Below, piece by piece: positions 43,304-56,085 of a stretch of DNA of 64,000 nt (positions are counted from its first letter, which is position 1; every line of letters starts with the position of its first letter). Made by a program: the position numbers and the translations under genes. Under the pieces are notes generated by a model that had not been told where the DNA came from, searched no databases, and worked only from the letters and a program-made list of their open reading frames with translations. Origin of the DNA: Rhizophagus clarus (lineage: Eukaryota > Glomeromycota > Glomeromycetes > Glomerales > Glomeraceae); contig BLAL01000064.1 of NCBI GenBank assembly GCA_015698045.1, positions 23,093 to 87,092 on the forward strand, read 5' to 3'.

Positions 43304-44254
43304 GTCATATTCCATAAAAAGTTCTGTCATTTCAAACTTACAACGTACAGTTTTATATTTTTTCTGCCACTTGACTTGTATTGAAATGACTCTACCCCAA
43401 GACGATAAGTGTTGCAGGATGTCTAAGTTGCTCTATTTGGCAGGGATGTCATATATCAGGATGTCACGAACGGCCTTCGACGTTGGTGAAGGGCGAAATC
43501 CTATGACAATATAGTTTGCTTCATCTTCACCATAAATATCCTTTTGTTTGTCTTTCCTTCCCAGAGATTTGCCATTCTTTGGTATACTGGACGATGTTAG
43601 TGTTAATTTCTTTAATACGGTGGGGTCTGGTGATGAAGAGGAAAGGATTGGTTGATTCACCTGATTGGTTTTTTGTGATTGGTTCTGGCTAGAATTTTTC
43701 TTATTCCTTTTTTTCTTATCATTTGTCATGGAACTATCCATATTAGGTCGATCATCATTTGTGATGTGCAACTGGGATGCTGATTGATCCTCCTCTGTAA
43801 AAGAAATATCCATTTCCTCCTCAGAAGCTTTTGGTGTAACAACTAATTTGGATTTATTAGCTGCTGTAGAACTGCCTGATATGGGAAAATTGGGTTCATC
43901 TTTGGAACTACCATCTTCTGAGTCATCTGATTCTCCTTCGCCATTACAGACCTGAATATACCTCCAGGAATGCTTCAGCAAATGATGACTCAACGCTAGA
44001 ATAAAGCCAACCATTTCTAGAAAGTGGTCCTTTTTTCAGAACCCGTAGTTATCTTCTCACAGTTCTCTTATAGTAGACCAGCTGTGGTCAGGTAAATGTT
44101 TTTAGACATATTTCTTTATATGTTGCTTGTTAGACGTATTCTGTATTATATTAGGAAATATATCTACTATATCTTTGTAAAATACTTTGTTAACAGCTTC
44201 TGTAATAGTCAACTCTAAGTCCTCTCTTTCTACTTCGAAAGCTTGTATAGACAT
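43304..44254 (-). pseudogene. 5' half of a split retroposed gene
   Basis: ATG at 44254 opens MSIQAFEVEREDLELTITEA. In-frame stops TAA (44102), TGA (44057), TGA (44036) and TAG (43433) interrupt a frame that is otherwise continuous for about 316 codons to the CACTA element. After an acidic Ser-rich middle (GEGESDDSEDGSSKDE) comes DEANYIVIGFRPSPTSK and RDILIYDIPAK, then SNLDILQHLSSWGRVISIQV, an RRM-like alternation. The gene resumes at 34183. It is a dispersed gene family also present at 14.1 kb; poly(A) tails suggest ORF1 of a LINE or repeated mRNA retroposition. Confidence 0.68.
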
Positions 44255-45062
44255 GTTAGTTGTTTCCTTTCGACTACCTCAGAAAAAAAAATTTATTTTT
44301 ATTTTTTTTCGCAGAAAATTTGGGCAAGGTGATCAGTGGGAAGAGTTGTTCAATTAGTTTGAATATCTATCAATTCAGTTTTTTTTATTTATTTATATTT
44401 CTATTTACTAAATAGAATGTAACTAATTAAAGTCAACCTATATTTATATAGAATTATATAGTTATATATTATTTAATAGTATTAGTAATATTGTTTATAA
44501 TTTTTCTAAAAAGTCTAATAAATTAAGTGAAAATAAAAAGGTTAATTTATACTTATATTTTATTAACAATAATACTATAATAGTTAGAATAAAAAAATAT
44601 GTAACTTTTTATAAACAAATAGTATTAAACTTAAGTATTTAAGAAGTTGATATATTCTTATAATTTGTTTTCTTTAATAATACTAAAAATTTACTTATTT
44701 TTGTATTTTTCTTTTTGTTTTTATTGTCAAATCATTTAAAAAATACATTTGTATTATTATAAAGTAACTTATTACTAGTAATTATTAGTTTTTATCTTAA
44801 AATTAAAAAATATATGTTTAATTTATATTTTATAATTTAATTTTTTTGTATATCACATATATAGCTATATAGAAAAATAATTAGCTTTATCTTTTAGTAA
44901 ATAAAGAAATTTAAAAAAAATTTGTAAATTAATTTTTATTAATATAAAGATATAAAAGATTTTTATGAATCAAATTCTTATGAACTATAATTTATTAATC
45001 ATTTCTTTTTTATTTTTTATTAGATTCAATATTTAGTAATATTTGTGATTTATTTAAATGAA
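44255..45062. other. AT-rich, no gene seen
   Basis: Poly-A/T tracts only. Confidence 0.5.
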
Positions 45063-46476
45063 AAAGTCCTTGTACCACCCTGGGTGGTAATATGATTTTT
45101 GCCACCCCTTATCATGTGATTCAAATTTAAATTATAAAATTACATCATGCTGATCATTTGTTTAATGTTTTTTATTACACGATTTTTTTTTTATGGCTTT
45201 TGACTTTGGTAAGTTTTTGATATTACTTATATTGTTTTTATTAATCAGCAGTTCAGCACTTCAGCACTGACTGACTTCTCTTTTTTGTAGGTGCTTTTTT
45301 TCTTAACTTTGGGCTTTTGGTAAGTTTTTGTTTAACATTATGCATGTTTTTTTCGTTAATTAGCGTTAACGCTTTTTAAGCTGTTCTCATTTTTTTGTAG
45401 GTAATTCTTTTCAGCTTTTAGTAACCTTAGACTTTGATATTAGAACTTTTAATAAGTGGTAAGTTCAAACACTTTTGAACATCTTGGGTCTTTGGGAGTT
45501 TATTTTCGTTAGTAACTAACTTTTTTTTTCTTTTTTCTTTTTGTTTGGTTGGGGTTCTTTTTGTAATTTTATTTCTCTATTTCAATTTTCCACTTCGTCT
45601 CTTATCATTTTTTCATTACCATTCGTCCCTTATTGGTTTCTATCATCTTTTTCCTTTCCTATCCTTTTTTTCATTTCTTATTCCCTTTTTTTTTGTTTTC
45701 TATTATCACCTTTTCTTTTTTTCTTTCCTCATAATATTTTCCTTTTTCTTTCATCATCATTTCCCCTTTTTTTCTTTTCACATCATTTCCTCATCATTTT
45801 CTCCTTCCTTTTTTCGTTCTTCATTATTTTTTTCACTTCCTTCTTTTTTTTTCATTTTGCATTATTCTTTTTTTTCATTTCGCATAATCCTTTTTTTTCA
45901 TTTTGCAACATCCTTTTTTTTATTCCACATCATCCTTTTTTTTCATTTTATATCATCCTTTTTTTTCGTCTTATATCATTCTTTTTTTTCGTTTTGCATC
46001 ATTCTTTTTTTTCGTTTCATATCTTTTTTTTTCATTTCACATCAACTCTTTCCTTTTTTTTCGTTTCTTATTATTCTTCCACCTCTCCTTTTTTTTTTGT
46101 TCTTCTCTTCCTTATTTTTCATCTTCTTTTGCTTCCCCTTTGATCTTCTTTCGCTTTTACTAATTATTTCTTTTTTATCTCGTTTAGATTTAAATTCACT
46201 TGTAACATATATTTAATAAAATAATTAACTAAAAAAGTACTAAATACAATAACTAAAGTTTCTTTTTAAAATCACATCAGATATAAGTATACTTTTTAAT
46301 TTTGGTTTAAATTGTAATTTATTAAAGATTATCTTTGCGAAAAAAATTTTTTTTATATGAAAAAAATTAAAGTTAAAAATTAACTGATTAAGATTGGGCA
46401 ATTAAAATTTATTTTAAATCACGTGACAGGGGTGGCAGAAAAACTGATACCACCTGGAGTGGCACCTAGATAACTT
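45063..46476. mobile_element. 1.4-kb TIR element
   Basis: Left end AAGTCCTTGTACCACCCTGG...TTGCCACCCCTTATCATG pairs with the inverted right end AAGTTATCTAGGTGCCACTC...TGCCACCCCTGTCACGTG over about 60 bp, with mismatches. The left end holds the 17-bp palindrome TACCACCCTGGGTGGTA. Interior: three GGTAAGT...TTTTTTGTAGGT units at 45205-45470, then a pyrimidine block. No transposase. Target duplication unclear. Confidence 0.65.
45555..46140. repeat. Polypyrimidine tract with 23-bp tandem units
   Basis: At 45840-46040 about nine units of TTTTTTTTCATTTCGCATAATCC type; the rest is C/T-rich. The long Phe/Ser/Leu ORFs here are caused by composition. Confidence 0.75.
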
Positions 46477-47219
46477 CTATTTAATTATATATAAAATTTT
46501 TAATACTTATTTTAGATTAGTATAATTTTATTAATTATTAGCTATTAACTTATTACTCTACAATAATAAAATATGCATTTTATATATAACTTTTATTTTA
46601 AAGTATAATTATTTTATAGAATTTTTACAAATGTCTTCACAACTGAAAGGTATTATAAATTATTTTCATCTTTGTTTTAAGTAATTTATAAAGTAATATA
46701 AGCAATATATTTATAAAGAAGATATTGAATATATCTTAGCAAACTTAAATAGTGCATAAGCCAAAAATTTAGAATTAGTTTTACATGATTTAAATTATAA
46801 AAAAGATTGGAAAACTTACTTAACTTTTATTTTTAAGTCTTATCTTATACACTTTGAACAGTATTTAATTTATTAATTTATAAATTTTTAAATATTTGCT
46901 TATTTATTTATTTATTTATTTTTAAGAAATTTACATTATAAAACATTTAAAAAATTACAAAAATCTGATAAGATAAATTCCTAGTATATCTAGTAAAGAA
47001 GAAGTAAATATTCAGATTACAACAAATAAAAGATATAAATGATAACAAAATAAAAGGTATATATTAAATTATTTAATATTATAAATTAAGTAATATTATT
47101 TTAAAAAAAAAATTTTTTTTTTTATAAATTGGTTAAAATATTATAAATAACCATATGTATTATCTTCTTTAAATCAATTTATTTTAAATATTAATTATGA
47201 GATTTGATATAAAAATAAA

Positions 47220-47860
47220 AAAAATACTAATAATGCAGAAAATAGAAGTAGCTCATTCTATGATAAATAGAAAGAAAAAGCAATTAAAATTATTATTAGC
47301 CATTTTAAGGTTAATTACAATTATTTTATATTTTCTTTGATAAATTATTATACATAATTATTAAAATATTTTTATCTTATAAAAAAAAAAGAAATATGAC
47401 TAAAAGTGCTATAAAACAGTTGAAATTCACAATAAAGCAGATATTTCTTATACACATAGAAATAGAAGTGAAATCAAGAAAACATGTAAATTAATAACAT
47501 GTAAAAGTAGTAATAATATATATAAAATTATGATAATCATTAGTTATTAATTTATGTAAAAACTAATATTTTTAAATATATAGGACTTCATAATCAAAAA
47601 AATAAAGAATCCATTATTGATTTAACCAATAATAATAAATCCTTATTAAAAAGAAAACTTTCTCTTTTTATTAATAGAAAATCATTAAAAAAAAAGTAAA
47701 AAAGAATCCTTTGAATTAAAAATTGAAGAAAGAAAAATGATATTGAGAGAGTGTGTTATTAAAACACAGCATAAGCTGTTAAAGCTGAAGTTAGAAAACT
47801 AAGAAGTTGAGACTAAGATACTAGAACTAACTAATTAACAACAAAAACAGAAAATTCAAT
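47220..47860 (+). pseudogene. Coding relic, charged coiled-coil protein
   Basis: Frames with frequent stops still read as protein: NAENRSSSFYDK, then NKESIIDLTNNN, KRKLSLFINRKS, then SFELKIEERKMILREC and HKLLKLKLEN. The order (basic part, then Glu/Lys heptads) resembles C-termini of Myb/SANT-type transposon proteins. Highly uncertain. Confidence 0.32.
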
Positions 47861-48092
47861 GTTTTTATAAAAGTTTAATAAAGTTCATAATTTGTTAGTA
47901 TAAAAATTTTTATTTATTTTATAAAGTAATGCAAGTACATAAATAAAGGGTATTATAATAATTTATCATAGTTATGTTATTTTTTACTATACATAATATA
48001 ATAAAAATATATGTATATATGGTAAAAAAAGAAACTATACATAAATATGTATACAATACTATATGTGACATACAATGGGTTGTATGCATGAT

Positions 48093-48276
48093 TATAGATG
48101 CCACCCAAATTATTTTAAGTAAATCCCAAATTAATTTGTACATTTTGACAGCCATAATTCCTAAATCCCAAATGTACAAATTGCAAAATTCATATATGTA
48201 ATTTGTAAATTAATTTGGATTTGTACATTTGGGCTATCATAATCCCAAATTATTTTGGATTTGGGTGGTATCTATA
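48093..48276. mobile_element. 184-bp MITE
   Basis: Inverted ends TATAGAT(G/A)CCACCCAAAT; inner arms share AATCCCAAAT and TTTGTACAAAT words. No ORF. Confidence 0.75.
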
Positions 48277-48680
48277 TACATAATATATTTTCTACTTATC
48301 AGTATTCTTATATATAATACTTATATAATCTAAAAATTATGTAACATTATTCATCTTTTGCATCTAATGAGTCAGTATTTATGTTACATGTAAGAGTCTA
48401 TTTAAAAAAGTATATAAAGTATTTAAATACTCTCAGATTTTTTTATAATTCTTATTTTTTTTTGATATATATTTATTTCATACTTCATAAAAATAATAAT
48501 CTTTTTAAACTTTTCAAATAATTAAATTTCAAACTTTCTCATAATTCTTGATTTTTTTCTCTTTGATATATACTATACTTTATTGATGCTTCAGAAGTTA
48601 CATTTTTTACTTGGAAATAATAATCTTAAATTTTTCTAATAATTATAAAAACTGCAACTTTAAATAGATTGATTTAATAA

Positions 48681-49271
48681 GACTCTAACTTTGCCAAATC
48701 TTTTGAAAATATATGTGTTAAAAATAAAAAACTTATTAAAACCCTTAAGCAAAATATTTATAACAAAAACTTTAATGAATATACGAAATCCTTAAAAAAT
48801 TTAAAAGACAACACAAAACAGGTTATCAGTATAATAGAACAACAAAGAATTGTTAATAATGATCTCATTGTCTTCTCAAAAAGTTTACTAAACAAACTAG
48901 AAATAAAAAATATTTTGAGTAAGTATAGAGATTGGATATTCTTTTTAATAAATGTTTAAGAGGTTAGGTGGATTTTAATGTATAGAGTAAAGTACAATCA
49001 GCTATTTATAACAAAATAGAAATTGAAATAGCCAATTATTCTATTTCTGAGAGAAATTATGTTTCACAATTAGAAATTGCACTAACTAAAGTTCATATGA
49101 TACTTGATGAATATGAACTATTGATACTAATGAAATACAAGAATAATTGTGAATTTCATAGAAAGAAAACTTGAACAGAGGCACAAGAAAAATTAAGTTC
49201 ACTTCTTAAAAATATGGAAGTCTTTAAAAATACTCTAGACAAACTTTTTGTAGCTCTTGATCTCTTTTAAT
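48681..49271 (+). pseudogene. Coiled-coil protein relic
   Basis: From 48681 a frame runs open for 92 codons without an ATG (SKSLLNKLEIKNIL, KDNTKQVISIIEQQR), stops at 48957, and after a shift resumes with NYVSQLEIALTKVHMILDEY, one TGA, and KLSSLLKNMEVFKNTLDKLF, ending TAA near 49271. Lys/Leu/Asn-rich helices indicate a decayed coiled-coil gene of unknown function. Confidence 0.42.
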
Positions 49272-50234
49272 TTTAAGATGAAAATAATTAGGGTATATGT
49301 GTAAAAAAAAAATGATGGAGTTATCTTAGCTAATTTATTTCTAATATGATTTATTTTATGTTAATTTTTTTAATTTAAAAATCAAAGTTTTATTATATTT
49401 TTCATTAACTATATATTGTAAATCAATTTGTATGACTCATAAATATGCTTATTCAATTGAAAACATTATTTTTTATTAGTTTTTTGTAAATCTGACTAAT
49501 AAAATGAACATGTGATTTTGATTGACAAAAATTTTCAAGAAATTTGCCAAGAAAAATTTTTATTAATACATGTAAAAAATAAATACAAAGTTCAAAACAT
49601 AGTCTGTGATATATGACAAATTTTTTATGCTATAGTAGGATCCCGAACAATATATATATAGGTCACATTAAAATCCAAATTTTTTACTATGATCAATAAG
49701 CAAATTATTTTAAACTCTGCTAAGCAAAATTTTATTATAACATCAAAAGTTTTATATTGCTAAGCAATTCATTTTATGACATATATAAAAACTTTTATAA
49801 ATAACTTATAAATTTATATTTATAGTACAATTTATTATAAAAATTAAAATACAAATAAATTTTAATGTGATAAATAACTTAATTTAAATACCCAAAATAT
49901 TAAAAATTTAAAAATTAATACTGTTATAGGGATACTAACCTTTCAATAAATATTATACCTAGAGTTATAAAAAATAAAGCACAATTATTTTCAACCGTTC
50001 TGAACAACTTACTTAAGCAGAAAAAAGTGATTTCATTTGACCAAAGTGATGTAATTACATCCTGAAGTTAAAAGAGAAAAAAAAAAATTTTGGAATTAGT
50101 ACTGTTTAAAAAATACAAATTTCTTCATAAATATTATACCTAGCCTTAAGAAAATTAAGATCTGAGTACTTTTGACATTGCTAAACAACTTTACTTAAAT
50201 ATAAAGTAACTTTGCTGAAATCTTCAAATCCGCC
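49272..50234. other. AT-rich, no feature seen
   Basis: No ORF or array. Confidence 0.5.
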
Positions 50235-50640
50235 ACAATATCTTAACGATACATTTTCAACATCTTCACGATAACATCACAATTTTTTTAAATGATATCG
50301 TGACGATATATTTATGATAATCTTAACGATACCTTTTCAACATCCTCGCGATATTTGAAATTTGATATCGTTCTGATATCATTCTGATATTATATCGATT
50401 TATAGTCTCGATGTCATGATGATGTTGAAATGGAAATTGTGATGTTATCGTGAAGATGTTGAAAATGTATCGTTAAGATTATCATAAATATATCGTCACG
50501 ATATCATTTAATATATTGTCACGATATCATTTAAAAATTAATATTATCGTGAAGTTGTTGAAAATGTATCGTTAGGATATTATAATTATGTCACTATGGT
50601 ATCATTAAGATCGCTAAATATTTTATTGAAATATCGTGAC
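50235..50640. repeat. Inverted repeat of CGATATCGTGACGATAT words
   Basis: A left arm (TTAACGATACATTTTCAACA, CATCTTCACGATAAC, ATGATATCGTGACGATATAT) is repeated inverted from about 50450 (GTTATCGTGAAGATG, TGTATCGTTAAGATTATC, ATATCGTCACGATATCAT). The centre is at about 50390. Likely part of a foldback-type element; a related word block lies at 52108-52150. Confidence 0.7.
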
Positions 50641-50859
50641 GACATTTAAACTGTATCAGGATGATAATGAAACGTAGTAGATACATTCAATAAATTAAAT
50701 CAATTTTAATTGGTTTAAATTAATTTGTTTATTAATTAATTAATATATATATATTTTTTATAATGCAATTATGACAATTATGATGTTTTAATTGTTATTT
50801 AATTGTTAAATATTGCGAATTACGGTAATTAAAGGAAGAATATCCCTATCTCTGGATAG

Positions 50860-51560
50860 GATGACATAAAATAACGTGACGATATCGGTTCAACACTAAT
50901 ATTATATTGAAACTTGTTAAAAATGTTGAATTAGAGTGTCTGGATTATGGCGCAAGCTCTGCAAAATTAAAGTTACGATCGTACCTGATTAAATTAAGCC
51001 GAAACACTTGAACCTAAAAGAAACAGAAGAAACGTTATTATAACGTTCCTTACAAAAAAAAAAGAAAAAGAAAAGAAAAAAAGAAAATTCATATAACATT
51101 TCTTACAAAAAAAAAAAAAAAAAAAAAAAAAAATATTAAGTTTCGCATCTCTCTCACCGGATGGTTAACATAAAACAACGTGACGATATCGTTATGACAC
51201 TAATATTATATTGAAACTTGTTAAAAATGTTGAATTGATGAACCTAAAAGAAACAGAAGAAACGTTATTATAACGTTCCTTACAAAAAAAAAAAGAAAAG
51301 AAAAAAAGAAAATTCATATATTCTTACAAAAAAAAAAAAAAATATTAAGTTTCGCATCTCTCTCACCGGATGGTTAACATAAAACAACGTGACGATATCG
51401 TTATGACACTAATATTATCTTGAAACTTGTTTAAAATGTTGAATTGATAAGTTTCTGATTACGACGCAAGTTTCTGCGAAATTAAAGATACGGTCGTGCC
51501 TGGTAAATTACTTAGACATCTCTCTTTCCGAATGCTAATATAAAACAACGTGATGATATC
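50860..51560. repeat. ~190-bp tandem repeat, three to four copies
   Basis: Units share ACGTGACGATATCG(T/G)T(A/T), AACTTGTTAAAAATGTTGAAT and CCTAAAAGAAACAGAAGAAA followed by the palindrome AACGTTATTATAACGTT. The minus strand shows TTTCTTTTAG before GTTCA, as in the microexon array at 34.8 kb. Confidence 0.72.
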
Positions 51561-52280
51561 ATTATGACGCTAGAACAATCGCATTCCCAAGTATAAAAAA
51601 GAGGGGAAATAATACTATACCGAAACTTTCTTTGCGCACATTCCGAATTTCGTCCGAATTTCGTCACAAATATTATTATACACTACTATTAAAAAATTTT
51701 TCTTTTTTAAAAAAAAATAATAATAAATAGATAAATAAATAAAAAAATACATCCCGAATTTCTGTTATATTGTTAAAAAATATTTCTAAACAATATTTGC
51801 ACAGCGAGAGCTAAAATTTGTAAAACAATTAATATTATTATAAATAACTTTTTGTTTCGTACCTGTCAAGGTGTCGAATAAACTATTTTTCAATGTTGAG
51901 ATTACGCCGGAATAAAAAATAGACGCGTATATGATTGTTAATATTATTAAGAAATATTTTAAATAGACTGACAATATTAAAATGTAAGTTATTACAGTAA
52001 AATGTAGAGAATGGAGTAGAAATAACCGTCGTGCGAATGTTTTAACAAACAAACAATGATTTTGATTGGATAATCAATACAAAGTCACGTTATCACGTGA
52101 TAAGTAATGGACCGGTCACGATACCATAACGATATCAAAACGATATTGTTGCATTTATTTAATAAAAAAAAGATACTGTATCATTTTGATATTGTTAAAA
52201 CAATAATGAATTTAATGAGTAAACGTAGTATAAACTTATATTTATATTGTAAATTTATTAACATAATATTACTAATAAAG
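51561..52280. other. Intergenic region 3' of the transposase gene
   Basis: AT-rich. At 52108-52150 GACCGGTCACGATACCATAACG may be an element end, but no partner was found. Confidence 0.4.
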
Positions 52281-55200
52281 CTATATAGCCGTAAAATAAT
52301 AATTATTTTTTATCCACAAATCAATTTTCGTATCATAGACAAAGTGAACTTTCTGTACGTGGTCAATTATTGATATCGGGAAGATTCTTCTCCAGCGAAT
52401 GTCTTGGCTTGTCTGAATGCGAAAAAGAGGACATTTCAATACGTTGTGAATTCTGTTAATATTGTCAAACCAATCAATTGTAATAAAGGCATAATATTTA
52501 TCATCATTGCCTTTGTATTTGAAGATTCCTTTTATAATCGCATAACATTCACCACTGTCTTCCTCGTGTATTGTTACGACGTTACCAATATGAAGATGTA
52601 CTTTGGAAAAGACGCCATCGCTTTCTTCCATAGTGTATGTCGCCAATTCATACCAGCCCATTTGAGAATATATAAGAGCTGACTTTTGTCCAATGTCCAT
52701 AAATGAAAGAAGCAGCTCAGATTTGAAATTTGGCAAATTTTTCATGATATTTTTACGATCCTGACAGGGCAAGCTCCTCTTTAAGATAATATTTGTAATA
52801 AAATCCACTGGAGATGAAATCGCTATATAAATAAAATTACGTTAATAATTGCGGAAATATTATTATTATAAAATTGTAATACAAACCTTCTTCATTTTCT
52901 TCCGGTTCTTGTTCATTTGATACCTTGTCTTCAGTAATATACCAATTAGTCAATAAATTTCTAAAATTTGAGGACATAGTAGCGAAACCTCTACAAGGTT
53001 GTGATAATCTTTGATCTGCGCCTCCATCTACTAAATGACGAATTGCAAAGAGCGTAGTATACCGCTTTAACAAGTCTAGCTCGACATTCTTGCAATTTGT
53101 TTGTGGTACCATTGCTTTAAAGATCCGATGCACCATCTCTTTGATACCAACTTGAGTGTTTATAAGAGTACCATAAGTCCTTGCATGCACCAGCAAGTGG
53201 ATATTGATATGCAGGTTTGGTAAATTAGCAAATTCAGGGAAAACCTAAAGCCACATTATTAAATAATATTTTATATATTGATAAATAAAAAATAAAAAAT
53301 TATATAAGAATTATGAATAATTGTACCTTTGGAAGAATTTTCATTTCTTCTTCAAGGTATTTTTGTAATTCGTCATACGAATCTAATGTAAACTTGCTTT
53401 CAAAAACCATCCTCATTGTTTTTGCTACATATACCCAACAAGCAATTATTACATTTTTCGCCATGTTAATGCGTGATTCTTGAATTCGTCGCAGAATGCT
53501 TCTGGATTCATTTTCCTTTAAGCTTGATGTTTCTAAAAAACTATTAAGTATAAAAGGCATTATCATAGCGAGCCTAAGATAGTCAGACATCATGAAACTA
53601 GCATTGTGACTAATTGGATTTGGCAAACGAGACCATTTTTTTGGTTTCTCAAAGTTCTTCCAGGCTTTGATAAACTCGTCCTCTCCTTTTTGTGAAAATA
53701 ATTCGCACCTGTGGAAATCAAAAAGCTTTATTAAAAGATTTTGTTTGTTACATATCTAGCTAAAGTTAATTAAATTCAAAGATCATACGTTAATTTAAGA
53801 AGTCGTCCAATCTTCCCAGCAGTTGCATGATATACATCTTGAGGTGTCTGTAGATGCCTTTCTCTTAGCAGCCTATCCAAAATGCTAGGCCTTGTTCTTA
53901 GTCCAAACTCAGTACAAAGTCGTCTTTGCCTTGTGGTAGCAGGTTCGTTAAATATCTCTTTAAATTGATCGTCAGTGATGTGATGATATCTTGATGTTGC
54001 TGGTACATCCTGAGAGAAGTTGGTAAGTGATTCTCGAGAGGCTGTACAAGTGCGGCAACCTTTATTGGCATTATGTCGTAATACACCACACATGTCATTC
54101 CCTTGTGGTAAATCAGCAGTTACGACACCTAAACCGGCTATCACCCAAGCATCTTGGCCATTCACTTCCATTAATTTTCCTTGTTCGAATTCTTTCATTT
54201 CAGAAATAAATGGCAACATGAATTCATTGAAATTACCACCGAAAGGAACAAACCTGAGAACAAAGTGATTTTTGAGCAACTTTCTTTGACAGGCAGGCAT
54301 ATTTCCAAACTGCACATAAACACCTCCTAACGAATGATAAACATTCCTAAATGTTCCAAAATCATCGTAGTATATGTCCAAAAACAGCTTATAAACCGGA
54401 ATTGTTGGAGATGGTGGCTGCCTTATGGAAATATATTCTGAAGGATGTTGATAAGAGAACGTTGCATCACGAATGCGCCAGTGTGTATGATGTTTATAAA
54501 GTATTTCGGTAATTCGTAGTGTATCTGCAGCAACCTTTTCTGAAATTTGTGATGTTGTTATTGTCAAGAATGGTTCATCTTGTAACCAAACTTCTCCAGA
54601 AAGAGAGCGATTTTGTCTTAATTCTCCCTTAAAAGTTCCAGGCAAGTCACTATAATCTAGAACTTTTTGGATTCTCAGCCGATACTGTTGGTTCTCTTCA
54701 TTTAATAATATCGCTCTCAATCTGCCAAGTTTTCGCTCATTGTCGTAATAGTAAACAAAATCGCCGCATTGGTATATCTCTATTATATACATATGAAAAA
54801 AGTGTTAGTCTCTTGTACTTTATTGCTTCGCCTCTCTACCATCAGCTTGCATTTAATAAATAATTACCCCCTGATATCATTAATTGTTCTTGACCGAAAA
54901 GAGGTGACTCTGCCCATAAGGTACCATGCCAGTACTCGGATTTTGTTTTTGAATCGACACCAGCACCAAAATACATTTCCTTTAATAGTGATGGGTTGTT
55001 AAGAACATTCCAAATGATATCACTTATTGAAAGTTGATATGCCATCTTTGAATCCTTTAAAGTTGATGGTGTTTTTTTTGATGAAATTGAGATAGATTTT
55101 GCTGATATTGAGGGAAGAGGAAGACGCTCCCTCCATGCTCGAAATCTCCGAATATTCTTTACAATATGATCTCTATTAAATTCTGGTCTCATGATAATGT

Positions 55201-55963
55201 CAACAAGATCTTCATATGCATTTGTTGAAATATTATGCTTATAAATCCAACAAAATAAGGCAGCAGTAGTTAAATTTTGAAAATATGGAGCAAAATCACT
55301 ATCATAAGATGGTAACTTATCTTTAGCCAATGCTTCATCAACGAATAGCTTTTATTCTGAGATATCAGAATCATGTCTTTCTTCATTATCTGACGACATT
55401 ATTTCATATTCTTCATCACTTTCTAAGAACATTATATAATCGCTTTCTGTTTCATTCTCTGATAATGTTGAAATCATGTTGGTATCACCTTCTTCATTAT
55501 TGCTTCGTTGTTCTAAATCATCATCATTATCGTTTCGTTGTTCTAAATGATCATTATCGCTTCGTTGTTCTAAATGATCATCATTGCTTCGTTGTTCTAA
55601 ATCATCACCATTATCGCTTCGCTGTTCTATATGATCATCATCGCTTCGTTGTTCTAAATCATCACCATTATCGCTTCGCTGTTCTATATGATCATCATCG
55701 CTTCGTTGTTCTAAATCATCACCATTATCGCTTCGCTGTTCTATATGATCATCATCGCTTCGTTGTTCTAAATCATCATCTCCGTCGCCATATTCATTAT
55801 ACTCTTCGCCGCTAATATTATCATCTTCAAAATCTTTTTGTACCATTTTTTCATTGTCATCATTATCCGATAATAAAAATCTGTTGGGCAACCTTCTAAA
55901 ATTATTACGGATACGAAAAGGTAATGTAGCAATATTCGCTTTTCGAGGTTTATTTCGTAACAT
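52281..55963 (-). CDS. Tnp2-like (CACTA/EnSpm-type) transposase, five exons, one nonsense codon
   Basis: Exons 55963-54868, 54779-53789, 53708-53327, 53244-52887 and 52822-52281 join in frame to 1122 codons. Exon 1 starts MLRNKPRKANIATLPFRIRN and has an acidic stretch with repeats of DDLEQRSDDDHIEQRSDNG. The transposase core in exon 2 reads PVYKLFLDIYYDDFGTFRN, GGVYVQFGNMPACQRKLLKN, FVLRFVPFGGNFNEF, VVTADLPQGNDMCGVLRHNA and NKGCRTC, the expected Asp-containing strands and Cys pair of Tnp2-like proteins. Two BAH-like modules flank it (GDFVYYYDNERKLGRLRAIL; GNVVTIHEEDSGECYAIIKG). All four introns have GT...AG ends. One TAA at 55352-55354 sits in exon 1; otherwise it is open, so recent activity is plausible. 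It is divergent from the gene at 60040. Confidence 0.82.
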
Positions 55964-56085
55964 GGCTATGATAATAATTATAATAAGGAATAATAAAATG
56001 AGTAAATTTAAAAAATGTCCATGCGCGTTTGTGTATTTAATTCATTAACTGCTTTTATAATATTTTTAATTGGAAATCATAGTAT

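Noticed and set aside
45541..46216. Long Phe/Ser/Leu-rich ORFs (200-223 codons)
   Set aside because: The DNA is a C/T-rich tract with 23-bp repeats; hydrophobic ORFs in three frames are caused by composition.
55330..55815. Plus-strand His/Arg/Phe repeat ORF
   Set aside because: Antisense to the acidic repeat (EQRSDD) of the transposase exon 1; the minus-strand exon joins in frame with four others.
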